Shown piece after piece: positions 44,640-53,177 of a DNA stretch of 64,000 nt. The notes beneath the pieces were generated by a model. The model ran no database searches, was not told the origin of the DNA, and saw only the letters and a program-made list of their open reading frames with translations. The position numbers were made by a program, and so were the translations under genes. Numbering within the stretch: position 1 is the stretch's first letter; the number at the start of each line of letters is the position of its first letter. The DNA is from CAZNHL01 sp964572965 (GTDB taxonomy: Bacteria; Bacteroidota; Bacteroidia; Cytophagales; UBA9547): NCBI GenBank assembly GCA_964572965.1, contig CAZNHL010000004.1, forward strand, positions 1-64,000, given 5' to 3'.

Positions 44640-44730
44640 TACATTTGATAGCTATATACCAACGGTCACCACACCAAATCTCACGTTCGATAAGTCCCAA
44701 AACTTTACTTGACGAGAAGCAACATATTGC
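44640..44730 (+). promoter_or_regulatory. LytTR-type promoter module, copy 2
   Basis: In the 304-bp gap 44550-44853, after the terminator, half-sites start at 44642 (CATTTGAT, degenerate), 44663 (CGGTCAC) and 44684 (CGTTCGAT), 21 bp apart. GATAAG is at 44689-44694 and CATATT at 44723-44728, again 28 bases apart. It is very close in sequence to copy 3 over about 90 bp and shares all spacings with copy 1. It precedes the lipoprotein gene at 44854 by about 125 bp. Confidence 0.65.
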
Positions 44731-44853
44731 GCTTATATCTCATCAAAAGCGCTAACCCACAATTATAAACGCCTCAATCAACTCTACAACTAGTACATCA
44801 AGAAATATGAAGACTCAAAAAATTATATAAGTAATATAGTAAACCTCAAAACA

Positions 44854-45405
44854 ATGAAAAAAATATTATTATCAGTTGTAATTCCTGCTTTAGTCATTTC
44901 TACCTCTTGTAGAACTACCCGTGCCAAATCAAGTACTGTTAAATCAACAGATATTACTGTAGATGGCGTATTTGCAAGAGCCGTTATCGCAGACCTTGAT
45001 GTAAAAGAAACAAAGGTAACAGCAACGGCAACCGGAAATGCTACCAAAGGAGAAAACTTAGACTATGTAAAAAAACAGGCATTGGCAACTGCTGTTAAAA
45101 ACGCCAATGCAGACGTCCTTGTTGAACCGACTTTTGACATTGAAGTAATCAATAATGTAGAGATAAGAGTAACTACTACGGGCTATCCGGCTTCTTACAA
45201 AAACTTCCGGACTGTTACAGAAGCCGATTCCGGTTATTTAAAGCAAAGGCTATACATGAATACACTATCACCGGCTTCAATGGAAAAATCTGAAGTTCCT
45301 TTGATTCCTTCTAAACCTAAAAAGAAGTGGTGGCTGGCACCGGTAATTGTAGCCGGTAGTGCATTGGTTGTTCTGGTTGCAGCTATTGTTGCTAGTGAAG
45401 AATAG
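44854..45405 (+). CDS. Hypothetical lipoprotein with C-terminal membrane helix
   Basis: A 183-residue protein with a lipoprotein-like signal (MKKILLSVVIPALVISTSC, Cys at 19), a small alpha/beta domain (about 30-120: KSTDITVDGVFARAVIADL and DYVKKQALATAVKNANADVLVEP) and a Lys/Trp-flanked C-terminal membrane helix (about 159-179). The middle resembles small Bacteroidota domains in which a conserved AKALAIA(V)xxANADVLVxP segment appears. Function is unknown. Having both a lipid anchor and a C-terminal helix is unusual and could mean inner-membrane retention. It has its own terminator and a copy of the LytTR-type module upstream. Confidence 0.75.
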   Translation: MKKILLSVVIPALVISTSCRTTRAKSSTVKSTDITVDGVFARAVIADLDVKETKVTATATGNATKGENLDYVKKQALATAVKNANADVLVEPTFDIEVINNVEIRVTTTGYPASYKNFRTVTEADSGYLKQRLYMNTLSPASMEKSEVPLIPSKPKKKWWLAPVIVAGSALVVLVAAIVASEE

Positions 45406-45490
45406 TAAATGCTAAAATAGATTTAGCTCTACCTACGGAACGATCAAAACTTTGAAAACATTCTCAAGGCTGATCAATTCAATGGGTTAT

Positions 45491-45530
45491 AAAAACATAG
45501 ACTGTTCCCAAAGACAGTCTATGTTTTTTA
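45491..45530 (+). terminator. Terminator after the 44854 lipoprotein gene
   Basis: A perfect 15-bp stem, AAAAACATAGACTGT (45491-45505) with ACAGTCTATGTTTTT (45514-45528), followed by more T. It lies 86 bp after the stop codon; the bases between hold nothing else recognisable. Confidence 0.92.
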
Positions 45531-45554
45531 TATGACTCTGCTCCTCTGCAATTT

Positions 45555-45645
45555 TACTCTTGATAGTTATAACCTAACGTTCACAACACTAAACCTTTCG
45601 TTCGATAAGTCACCAAACTTTTCCAAAATAGAAATAACATATTGC
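45555..45645 (+). promoter_or_regulatory. LytTR-type promoter module, copy 3
   Basis: In the 307-bp gap 45406-45712, half-sites start at 45557 (CTCTTGAT, degenerate), 45578 (CGTTCACA) and 45599 (CGTTCGAT), 21 bp apart. GATAAG (45604-45609) and CATATT (45638-45643) again lie 28 bases apart. The ankyrin-repeat gene starts about 70 bp downstream. A CCATAATTACATTC word close to the start codon also recurs downstream of copy 1. Confidence 0.65.
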
Positions 45646-45712
45646 TTTCAGTTCTCGGCAACTAGAGCATATTACAAAATCTCCTATAACCATAATTACA
45701 TTCATCTGACTT

Positions 45713-46126
45713 ATGAAAAGAACTTTAATGGCCTGCATTTTTATCTGCATTCTGGCTCTGGCAATATTTTCTCCCATCTCCTTACATGCTCAATCTAATC
45801 AAGCTCTCTTAGCCGCTGCTGCAAACGGGGATAGCACACAGGTAAAAAAACTTGTAACAACATCCAATGTGAATATTGGTAACTCTCAAGGGCAAACAGC
45901 TTTACATTTTGCCGTTGCCAATTTTAAGCCCACCCAACAGGAATCGTATTTGAAAGTAATCAGGATCTTACTCAAAAATGGCGCAAAACCTTATTTGCAA
46001 AACAATGAATCATCACACGATACTCCGATGTCAATTGCACAAAGCCGAATAGCCTCACCTGGCTATAAAGAAATAGTTGAGATACTTGATTCTAACGAAG
46101 CGAAAAGAAAAAAAGCCAAACACTAA
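45713..46126 (+). CDS. Secreted ankyrin-repeat protein
   Basis: A 137-residue protein with a signal peptide (about 1-25, ending SLHAQ) and two to three ankyrin repeats (about 28-130), visible as ALLAAAANGDSTQVKKLV, QGQTALHFAV and the following helix pair ending RILLKNGAKPYLQN. Ankyrin repeats mediate protein contacts, so this small exported protein is likely a binding partner or inhibitor. A lipoprotein gene starts 6 bp after its stop, so the two form a pair. The LytTR-type module lies just upstream. Confidence 0.82.
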   Translation: MKRTLMACIFICILALAIFSPISLHAQSNQALLAAAANGDSTQVKKLVTTSNVNIGNSQGQTALHFAVANFKPTQQESYLKVIRILLKNGAKPYLQNNESSHDTPMSIAQSRIASPGYKEIVEILDSNEAKRKKAKH

Positions 46127-46131
46127 AATCC

Positions 46132-46626
46132 ATGAAAAAACAAACCCAAATCTGCACTTCACTTGTAGTCTTACTTTATTTAGCGCTATTACTAACAGGC
46201 TGTGCCAAAGTCGTTATATATGACGGATATGGAAGAAAAACAAAAGGTCTTACCTTTTATGAAAGTAAAACCTATCTCAACTTGTCATATGATACGACAG
46301 GTAAAGCAAAGTTTGAATTTTTCTGGCTACCTGATCATTCAAAAAAAAGAACCGCACAATTAAAGCCTGGCTTTGGGACTGCAAGCCTAACCCTCAAATT
46401 AGCTAATGGCGGACAATTAGCAGAATATGGTTCCACGAGTGATTCGAAGATCCCGGAAACCATTACAGCTATTACAGGCGCTATCAAAGAAATAGCTTCT
46501 ATTGCAAAGGGCAAAGATGAAGAAGATAAAAATAAAGAAGAATTACTCGCTCCTGGCATATATGAAGTTACTACAGGGTCGGGTACAATCATATTGACTC
46601 CGATTATAAAAGTTCATACGCATTAA
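46132..46626 (+). CDS. Hypothetical lipoprotein
   Basis: A 164-residue protein with a lipoprotein signal (LVVLLYLALLLTGC, Cys at 24). The mature part contains two beta-rich halves and an Ala/Lys-rich central helix (about 115-140, including KEIASIAKGKDEEDKNKEE). No family is recognised. It follows the ankyrin gene by 6 bp, so an exported ankyrin protein and a membrane-anchored partner may act together. No terminator separates it from the T9SS gene that follows 31 bp later. Confidence 0.72.
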   Translation: MKKQTQICTSLVVLLYLALLLTGCAKVVIYDGYGRKTKGLTFYESKTYLNLSYDTTGKAKFEFFWLPDHSKKRTAQLKPGFGTASLTLKLANGGQLAEYGSTSDSKIPETITAITGAIKEIASIAKGKDEEDKNKEELLAPGIYEVTTGSGTIILTPIIKVHTH

Positions 46627-46656
46627 ACGATACGTTTACCACAACTCTATCAAAAT

Positions 46657-48690
46657 ATGAGAAACTTATATCTGTCGTTTATTCTGCTATTCTCGGTTTT
46701 TTCGGGAATAGCCCAACAAGTCGTTAGTTTGGGAGGCCAAACCTTAAATATGTCGCTGGATACTAATGATATCTCCTTACGCTCTACGCCAACAACAGTG
46801 CAGCTACCATGGATTATCTCTGCTCCTAATGTCAAGAAAGATGTCGAAGCATTACAAGTAGAAATTTATGACACTATTGCAAAAAAATGGAATGCCGTTG
46901 GTTCGCCTCTCTTGCCAACAAGAACTGAAGGGGATCCTGTATCAGATGGAGGATATTATTATAGCAGTATGGGGCCCTCAAAGATAAATGGTAAAGGAAA
47001 CAAGCTATTTGTTGCTTACGGCGAAAGGATATACTGGCCATCAAAGCCCGGTGTTCCATCACACTACACCAACCAGATCATCATCAAAAAACTGGATACT
47101 GATTGGGTTAGCACAGATTCTTTTGAAATCGCTTCAGTAAGTGGAAGCGGGCTACAAGCCTTTGAAATAGCACCTGACCAAAGCGGACACCTATTATATA
47201 CTCAGAGTAATAAGTTATACTATAGAAAATTAAGTTCTGCCGGTAAACGTGGTAATGAAATCCAGGTGAGTACTGAAAATATTTTTAATGCAAAAATCTC
47301 TTTTGACGCCACAGGTACACCCATCATCCTTTACACTTCTTTAGTAGGGACCGAATATACGGCCATTGCCCTCAAGTGGAATGGTACTGCATGGGCAACA
47401 ATGAATCAAAAGCAGGTTCCCTATATGAATGGCGACAATACTTCTCCTATTGCATTTGATAAAGACGGTCAGCCTTTGGTTATCACAGGTAATAATACAG
47501 GAGGCTTTTTCTTAGCTAAACTGGTCAATAATGCATGGGTAACAATCGGTCCGGCCATCACCTTGCCTACTTCTAAATATTATATGTTAGCGGAGAGGAA
47601 TTTCACCATCACTGTAGACCGTAAAGGAACACCTTATGTGGCTTATCGCTATTTCCCTAGCTATATCAGCGACCCAAGCATGTTTTTTGATAGTGGGCAA
47701 ATTTTGAAGCTGGTCGACAACAACTGGATTTATTTTGCATCTCTTGCTCAAAGTTCAGGGTCAGGAAACAACATGAATGTAATTGATCTGTTATCGAATA
47801 AATTTGACAACACCATTTACTCTCTGGAAACTTCTACTCTGTCATCATCTGGCGATTTAAAGGCATACAAGCAGTCTGACAATATCAGTATGCCTTCCCT
47901 TATTTTAAGTTCTATTTCTTCAAAAAAAAGGAATGATCCTGCTTTTCAGTTTTATGCAACTACAAACAGTAGCAGTCCTATTTTTTATGGCTCGAATAAC
48001 TACAGCTTAATTTTGATTTCAAACGGGAATACAGCTACAATTAATGCCAATCCCGACACAAAAGATTCAACAAAGCTATATGCCTCTGTGGGGTCTAATA
48101 GAAACTATTATTATGCCTATACAGATCAACAAATTGTTATTTTTCCTTCGGGTACCACTTTGGCAAAGATTGCTTCAATGGTACCTGGCGAGGGCAGTGT
48201 TGGGGAAGAAATCATCATCACAGGACAATCATTTACCGGAGCTACTTCAGTAGAATTTAGTAGTCAGACTAGTGTCGTTAGACTGGCCAACGAGGAATCT
48301 GTTTTGTTCACAGTAATAGATGACAACACCATCAAAGCAACCGTTCCGGAAGGGGCTGTAACAGGACGAATCAAAGTAACAACTCCAAAAGGGATAGTTT
48401 ATAGTTCAGAAGTATTTACCGTTGAAAAAACTACCGGAATAGAAGATCAACCCCTTGATCGAGTTGAAAGTATTAGTATTTCCCCAAACCCTTGTACCAA
48501 TGTGCTGAGATTAAGAGGCAACACTGAAAATATTACTTCATATACAATCCTTGACTCTTTCGGAGGAATAGTAATGACGGCCAATAAAACAATTGACATC
48601 ATATCAATTGAATCACTACAAACAGGAGTCTACTTCCTCAAAATAACATCTGCTAAGAATGTGAGCACATTCAAATTTATAAAGGAGTAA
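46657..48690 (+). CDS. T9SS-secreted protein with IPT/TIG domain
   Basis: A 677-residue exported protein: signal peptide (about 1-19), a long repeat-rich region with bladed, beta-propeller-like strands (about 60-500), an IPT/TIG domain (about 508-588, starting SMVPGEGSVGEEIIITG) and a C-terminal type A sorting domain for type IX secretion (about 600-677; ISISPNPCTNVL at its start, GVYFLKITSA near the end, FKFIKE as the last residues). The protein is expected on the cell surface or secreted. The propeller reading is tentative. Two of the next three genes carry very similar sorting domains. Confidence 0.85.
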   Translation: MRNLYLSFILLFSVFSGIAQQVVSLGGQTLNMSLDTNDISLRSTPTTVQLPWIISAPNVKKDVEALQVEIYDTIAKKWNAVGSPLLPTRTEGDPVSDGGYYYSSMGPSKINGKGNKLFVAYGERIYWPSKPGVPSHYTNQIIIKKLDTDWVSTDSFEIASVSGSGLQAFEIAPDQSGHLLYTQSNKLYYRKLSSAGKRGNEIQVSTENIFNAKISFDATGTPIILYTSLVGTEYTAIALKWNGTAWATMNQKQVPYMNGDNTSPIAFDKDGQPLVITGNNTGGFFLAKLVNNAWVTIGPAITLPTSKYYMLAERNFTITVDRKGTPYVAYRYFPSYISDPSMFFDSGQILKLVDNNWIYFASLAQSSGSGNNMNVIDLLSNKFDNTIYSLETSTLSSSGDLKAYKQSDNISMPSLILSSISSKKRNDPAFQFYATTNSSSPIFYGSNNYSLILISNGNTATINANPDTKDSTKLYASVGSNRNYYYAYTDQQIVIFPSGTTLAKIASMVPGEGSVGEEIIITGQSFTGATSVEFSSQTSVVRLANEESVLFTVIDDNTIKATVPEGAVTGRIKVTTPKGIVYSSEVFTVEKTTGIEDQPLDRVESISISPNPCTNVLRLRGNTENITSYTILDSFGGIVMTANKTIDIISIESLQTGVYFLKITSAKNVSTFKFIKE

Positions 48691-48714
48691 GCCTTTGTTT
48701 TACGCTAAAAACAC

Positions 48715-48750
48715 CTTGGTAGAAACTAATTGCATCCCGTTTCTACCAAG
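48715..48750 (+). terminator. Hairpin after the 46657 gene
   Basis: CTTGGTAGAAAC (48715-48726) and GTTTCTACCAAG (48739-48750) form a perfect 12-bp stem with a 12-base loop, 25 bp after the stop. The following bases (ATCCTATTTCCC) make only a weak U-tract, so termination is likely but not certain. Confidence 0.6.
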
Positions 48751-48793
48751 ATCCTATTTCCCGAATTATTGTAATTATTAATCTTATTATACC

Positions 48794-49840
48794 ATGAAAA
48801 AAACACTATTCCTTTCCCTTTTTGCCTGCTTGTTGGTAAGTTCATCATATGCCAAAATATGGCGGGTAAACAACACACCAGGCAAAGCAGCTGACTTTAT
48901 TGATTTCCCTGCAGCACATGATGCAGCTGCGTCTGGGGATACTATTTATCTGGAACCGTCTGTAACTTATTACACAGGAGGAGATATAAAGAAAAAATTA
49001 ACCATTATAGGTTCTGGTTATTTTTTAGATAAAAATACAGGCTTACAGATTTCTGGTACAGGATCTAAAATTTATGCGTTAAATTTAATATACAATCAAA
49101 CTAATAATGCTTCAGGAACAAAAATACTTGGTATCGAAAGTGGTATTACTATTAAAGGGTGTAATAATATTACAATTGACAGATGTTTACTTAGTAATGT
49201 AGCTTTAAACAAGAGCGATATCAATCCCTATGTCAAATGTTCAAATGTATCTATAATACGCTCAAGCATAAATTATATTGGGGATGTGTATGTCGGGTCA
49301 GGAGGAGCTAGTTTTGGTTGGGGGAATAATTATTGTGATAATTTATATGTTTCAAATAATATTATCACTGCAATTTATTGGGCAACCTCTCAATACGGTT
49401 CATCGGATGTTGCTTCAGCAGTTATTAAAAATAATATTATTTTAGAAGATCTATTTGTTCATAACTCTACAGTTCAAAACAATATATTTATCGAAACTTC
49501 TGGTAAGAATTTCATACTAGACAATTGTAGCTCTACCAATAATATTTCGACCGGAGATCAATTTGGTTCTAGTAACGGAAATAAAAATAGTATTGCACCA
49601 ACGGACATTTTTACTTGTTTCAACTCATACGGTCCCTGTTCGGGAGATGCCGGTTTCATTCTTAAGTCAGGCTCTCCTGCCAAAGGCGCAGGATACGCTG
49701 GCACAGACTGCGGAATCTTTGGAGGAGACTATCCTTATGTATTATCCGGCATTCCCAACATTCCAAGCATCTATTCGCTGAACTTACAGAATAACAGCAA
49801 TACATTGCGTGTCACTATCAGTACAAAATCAAACCAGTAG
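48794..49840 (+). CDS. Secreted parallel beta-helix protein
   Basis: A 348-residue protein with a signal peptide (about 1-20) and a right-handed beta-helix-type region (about 50-270), rich in Asn, Ile and Ser, with stacked motifs such as NNITIDRCLLSNVAL, NLYVSNNIITAI and SAVIKNNIILEDL. The end (SGIPNIPSIYSLNLQNNSN) lacks the T9SS sorting domain seen in its neighbours, so it may be periplasmic or lost that domain. The parallel-helix fold is common in polysaccharide lyases and adhesins, but no catalytic residues are recognised. Codons are more AT-rich than in the neighbouring genes. Confidence 0.75.
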   Translation: MKKTLFLSLFACLLVSSSYAKIWRVNNTPGKAADFIDFPAAHDAAASGDTIYLEPSVTYYTGGDIKKKLTIIGSGYFLDKNTGLQISGTGSKIYALNLIYNQTNNASGTKILGIESGITIKGCNNITIDRCLLSNVALNKSDINPYVKCSNVSIIRSSINYIGDVYVGSGGASFGWGNNYCDNLYVSNNIITAIYWATSQYGSSDVASAVIKNNIILEDLFVHNSTVQNNIFIETSGKNFILDNCSSTNNISTGDQFGSSNGNKNSIAPTDIFTCFNSYGPCSGDAGFILKSGSPAKGAGYAGTDCGIFGGDYPYVLSGIPNIPSIYSLNLQNNSNTLRVTISTKSNQ

Positions 49841-49845
49841 TAATC

Positions 49846-50826
49846 ATGCAAAAGTTATTACTGTGTTTTTGCATGATTGGACTCATGAGGCTTGGTTATG
49901 CACAGAATATTAATCGTGTTGAGTACTTCATAGATAGTGATCCGGGTATTGGCAAAGCAACCGCTGTTACTGTCACTCCAGCAAGCAACCTTACGACTTC
50001 TTTTGATATCAATATCCAAACTTTAAACGAAGGAGTTCATACACTCTATGTGAGAAGTAAAGATGCAGGTAACCGATGGAGTTTAACAGGGAGCCGTATC
50101 TTTTATAAAGCCACAGCACCTGCTTCTTCTCCAGATATCGTCCAGTTGGCCTATTCCATTGACAATATCACCGGTATTACTTCTGCGAATGTAACTCCGG
50201 CTCAGGATATAAAGGATTTTGCCTTAGATATCGACATCCAATCGCTTTCAGAAGGTATTCACACGCTTTATATCAAAAGTAAAGATGCCACAGGTAAATG
50301 GAGTTTAACGGGAAGCCGAATCTTTTACAAAGCAAAAGCAGCATCTGCAACCCCAAAAATCATTGAATTGCTTTACTCCTTTGATAATGCTTCTTCTTTT
50401 ACCAAAAAGAATGTAGCAACTCCGACGACAGATCTGAAGGATTATGCTATAGATATCGACATTACCTCATTAGAGGATGGAGAACACACGCTTTATATCC
50501 AGTCTAAAAATGAGCAAGGAGCATATAGTTTAACTGCTTCCAGAGTTTTTGTAAAAAACTCTGTGCAGACTTCTTCACATGACGCTTTTATATCTGAAAA
50601 AGAAATAGTAATCAAGCTTTACCCAAACCCTGCCAACAGCAAACTGTTTATAGAAAGCACCGAAAAACTCTCTGACTTTTCCATTTCAGATATGACAGGA
50701 AGAGAAATCTTGCATAAAGACATTCCTTACAATGGAATTGACATAAGCACTCTCCAAACCGGAGTATACTTTTTGAAAATAAACTCTGCAGCTGGTATAA
50801 GTACCTTGAAGTTCATAAAAGAATAA
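49846..50826 (+). CDS. T9SS-secreted protein with three tandem repeats
   Basis: A 326-residue exported protein: signal peptide (about 1-19), three tandem repeats of about 72-75 residues (about 22-95, 96-169 and 170-244) and a type A sorting domain (about 250-326). Each repeat ends in a block like EGVHTLYVRSKDAG-W-SLTGSRIFYK. The repeats are immunoglobulin-like in pattern, and the sorting domain ends GVYFLKINSAAGISTLKFIK. It starts 5 bp after the stop of the beta-helix gene, so the two are co-expressed. An adhesin or surface scaffold is the likeliest role. Confidence 0.83.
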   Translation: MQKLLLCFCMIGLMRLGYAQNINRVEYFIDSDPGIGKATAVTVTPASNLTTSFDINIQTLNEGVHTLYVRSKDAGNRWSLTGSRIFYKATAPASSPDIVQLAYSIDNITGITSANVTPAQDIKDFALDIDIQSLSEGIHTLYIKSKDATGKWSLTGSRIFYKAKAASATPKIIELLYSFDNASSFTKKNVATPTTDLKDYAIDIDITSLEDGEHTLYIQSKNEQGAYSLTASRVFVKNSVQTSSHDAFISEKEIVIKLYPNPANSKLFIESTEKLSDFSISDMTGREILHKDIPYNGIDISTLQTGVYFLKINSAAGISTLKFIKE

Positions 50827-50860
50827 ACCACTGTAAAACATTAAAAAACTGAATAAATAT

Positions 50861-51961
50861 ATGAAATACATTTACCTGTTTATAACTCTAATTTTGGTAG
50901 AAATCCCAAGTTTCGGACAAGGGTCTTCTGAGTCTCAATATAGAAACAATAATCTGAGAACATCCGGTAACACGAAGCAAAGACTTGATAGTTTAATTAC
51001 TGAAAACAAAAGTAAAACTGTATTTGAGTATGACGGAAATTACAAGGCTTCAAAAACATCTTCATATTACTGGGATGTTGATCATTGGACTTACTCCTAT
51101 TACATCCAATATGAGACCAACGTAGATGGCTTGCTAAGCCAAGAGATTTCATATAATAAAGATGGCGTGAACTGGGTCGCTGCAGATAAAATTCTTTACG
51201 AGTATAATGTTGATAAAAAGGTTTCTGAAGTAACAGGCTATAACTGGGATGAAAATCTGCAGCAATGGAAAAACAGCTGGAAAAACAACTATACTTATGG
51301 CACTAATGGTATCACTCAAAAACTAGGATATCAATGGGATGTTGATAGTTGGAAAGCTTTCTCAAAATCAGACTATGAATATGATAAAGCCGATGCAAAT
51401 GACATTCGCATTGAGAATGCTTACAATTGGTCTAATGAGCAATGGAAGTTCCAGGAGTCAATAATGATTCTGTATGATCTAGCAGGAAATGTATCAGAGG
51501 AAACATCTGATAGATGGGATGATGACAACAGCGAGTTTAAACAAAATTACTATACGCTCTATACGTACGACAACGCCTATTCATACGATGACTTAATTAT
51601 GCCGGCATTTATGACTTTGTCACGTGCATTTCCGCATAAAATAGTTCAGAGCGAATCAACAGGAGAAAAGGGGCTTGGGAAAACTATCTTTTACTATACA
51701 AATTTAGTCGCAACCAATATAGAAGATGCTACAATTTCTTCTTTAAAAATTTACCCAAACCCTGCGACCAACAGACTCTTTATTGAAACGGAGAAAAAGC
51801 CCTCTGCTCTTAGCATTTTGGACATCACTGGTAAAGAAATTTCAACATTGACGAATGCTGAGAATAGCATAGATGTAAACTCTCTTCAAAACGGTGTATA
51901 CTTCCTGAAAGTAAACACTGAGTCAGAAGTAAGTACTTTGAGATTTGTAAAAGAGCAATAA
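50861..51961 (+). CDS. T9SS-secreted protein with Trp/Asp-rich repeats
   Basis: A 366-residue exported protein with a signal peptide (about 1-19), a region of irregular repeats rich in Tyr, Trp, Asp and Asn (about 40-255, with recurring YNWDENLQQWK and YQWDVDSWKAF motifs) and a T9SS type A sorting domain (about 285-366, starting SSLKIYPNPATNRL and ending STLRFVKEQ). The repeats suggest a surface beta structure, resembling YD-like repeats. It follows the triple-repeat gene by 34 bp and ends the secreted-protein run. A hairpin follows the stop. Confidence 0.82.
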   Translation: MKYIYLFITLILVEIPSFGQGSSESQYRNNNLRTSGNTKQRLDSLITENKSKTVFEYDGNYKASKTSSYYWDVDHWTYSYYIQYETNVDGLLSQEISYNKDGVNWVAADKILYEYNVDKKVSEVTGYNWDENLQQWKNSWKNNYTYGTNGITQKLGYQWDVDSWKAFSKSDYEYDKADANDIRIENAYNWSNEQWKFQESIMILYDLAGNVSEETSDRWDDDNSEFKQNYYTLYTYDNAYSYDDLIMPAFMTLSRAFPHKIVQSESTGEKGLGKTIFYYTNLVATNIEDATISSLKIYPNPATNRLFIETEKKPSALSILDITGKEISTLTNAENSIDVNSLQNGVYFLKVNTESEVSTLRFVKEQ

Positions 51962-51966
51962 TTGCC

Positions 51967-52007
51967 TTGATCAAAGGCTGAGCAGTGGTATACCAGCCTT
52001 TGATCAA
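51967..52007. terminator. Hairpin between convergent genes
   Basis: TTGATCAAAGGCTG (51967-51980) and CAGCCTTTGATCAA (51994-52007) form a perfect 14-bp stem with a 13-base loop, between the + T9SS gene and the - menC gene. There is no strong U-tract in either direction. Confidence 0.7.
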
Positions 52008-52017
52008 ACACAAAGTG

Positions 52018-53109
52018 TTATTCACTCACTTCCTTCCACACCAGACTACTCAAATCCCAGTCATTCTTATGATTATAGTAAATACTCCCTTTTCTTATTT
52101 CCAGTGGAGAGGGAATATTATTCTCGTAAAGACCTCCTGTTCCCAAACCATGAACATAACCGTTATCAACAGAAGCAGTAAACTGACTGATGGCATTCAA
52201 GCCAATATTTGACTCCAATGCAGATGTTATCCACCAGCCGATCTTTTTGGTGTTTGCAAGCTGAATCCAGTCAAGTGTAGACAATATGCCACCTAATAAA
52301 GTAGGTTTTAAAATAATGTACTGAGGCCTCAGCACCTCTAACATATCATCCTTTTCAAATACATCCGTAATACCTATTAACTCCTCGTCTAAAGCGATCG
52401 GGATTATCTTCTTCTCACACAACTCTCTCATCAAAGCCACCTTTCCCGCTTCTACCGGTTGTTCAATTGAATGAAGCTTCAGCGGTTTTAATCGTTCCAG
52501 TTTCTCAATGGCATCATCTTCCCCAAAAGCGCCATTTGCATCCACACGTAAGGTCACTTCAGATTCTCTGAACTCTTTTCTTATATCTTTCAAAATATCA
52601 AGCTCGGTATCAAAATCGATTGCCCCTACTTTCATTTTGATACAATTATAGCCTTGAGCAAGTTTTTCTATTACCTGCTTTCTCATAAAATCGCTGTTTC
52701 CCATCCATACTAAACCATTAATAGGAATACCTGCATTTTGCTGACTGAAAGGAGTCACGGTAATCTGCCTGCTCCCACCTCCGTGCAAATCAAGCCAGGC
52801 AGTTTCCAGCGCAAAAACTACAGAAGGCAACTCCTTGATCAATGGCTGAATGCTCTCTAAAGATTCTATTTCACTGACAGCCCCCAGCACTTTTACTAAT
52901 CTTTCCTCAAAATCAGGAAGGTCATCCACACTCAATGCTTTCAACGGAGCGGCCTCTCCTATTCCAAACACTTCTGGTTCATCGCTGTACCAAAGTTTTA
53001 TATACCACGCATCCTTCTGCTTTAATACTCCCCGTGATGTACCCGCTTCAAACTTAAAATCAAGTACTTTATGTGCCCAAGCGGCCTTTAATATCCTGTT
53101 ATTCTCCAT
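52018..53109 (-). CDS. menC: o-Succinylbenzoate synthase (enolase superfamily)
   Basis: A 363-residue enolase-superfamily enzyme. The catalytic set is present: K158-x-K160 in CIKMKVG, the metal ligands D190 (RVDANGAF), E216 (SIEQPV) and D241 (ALDEEL), and K268 in ILKPTLLGG. These fit o-succinylbenzoate synthase of menaquinone synthesis better than dipeptide epimerases, judging from the IKPTLLGG-type end and the lack of epimerase-specific motifs, but the two families are close. There is no men operon around it. It is divergent from the universal stress protein gene. Confidence 0.8.
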   Translation of the reverse strand: MENNRILKAAWAHKVLDFKFEAGTSRGVLKQKDAWYIKLWYSDEPEVFGIGEAAPLKALSVDDLPDFEERLVKVLGAVSEIESLESIQPLIKELPSVVFALETAWLDLHGGGSRQITVTPFSQQNAGIPINGLVWMGNSDFMRKQVIEKLAQGYNCIKMKVGAIDFDTELDILKDIRKEFRESEVTLRVDANGAFGEDDAIEKLERLKPLKLHSIEQPVEAGKVALMRELCEKKIIPIALDEELIGITDVFEKDDMLEVLRPQYIILKPTLLGGILSTLDWIQLANTKKIGWWITSALESNIGLNAISQFTASVDNGYVHGLGTGGLYENNIPSPLEIRKGSIYYNHKNDWDLSSLVWKEVSE

Positions 53110-53121
53110 TAATAAATATCC

Positions 53122-53152
53122 TTTGATATGAGCCTTTAAGGGGGTAAATTTG
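53122..53152 (+). promoter_or_regulatory. Promoter of the universal stress protein gene
   Basis: TTTG (53122-53125) is followed after 19 bases by TAAATTTG (53145-53152), matching both elements and the spacing of Bacteroidota vegetative promoters. Transcription would begin about 20 bp before the ATG at 53178. Confidence 0.68.
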
Positions 53153-53177
53153 TTGATATGCCTATGAGACTATCAAT

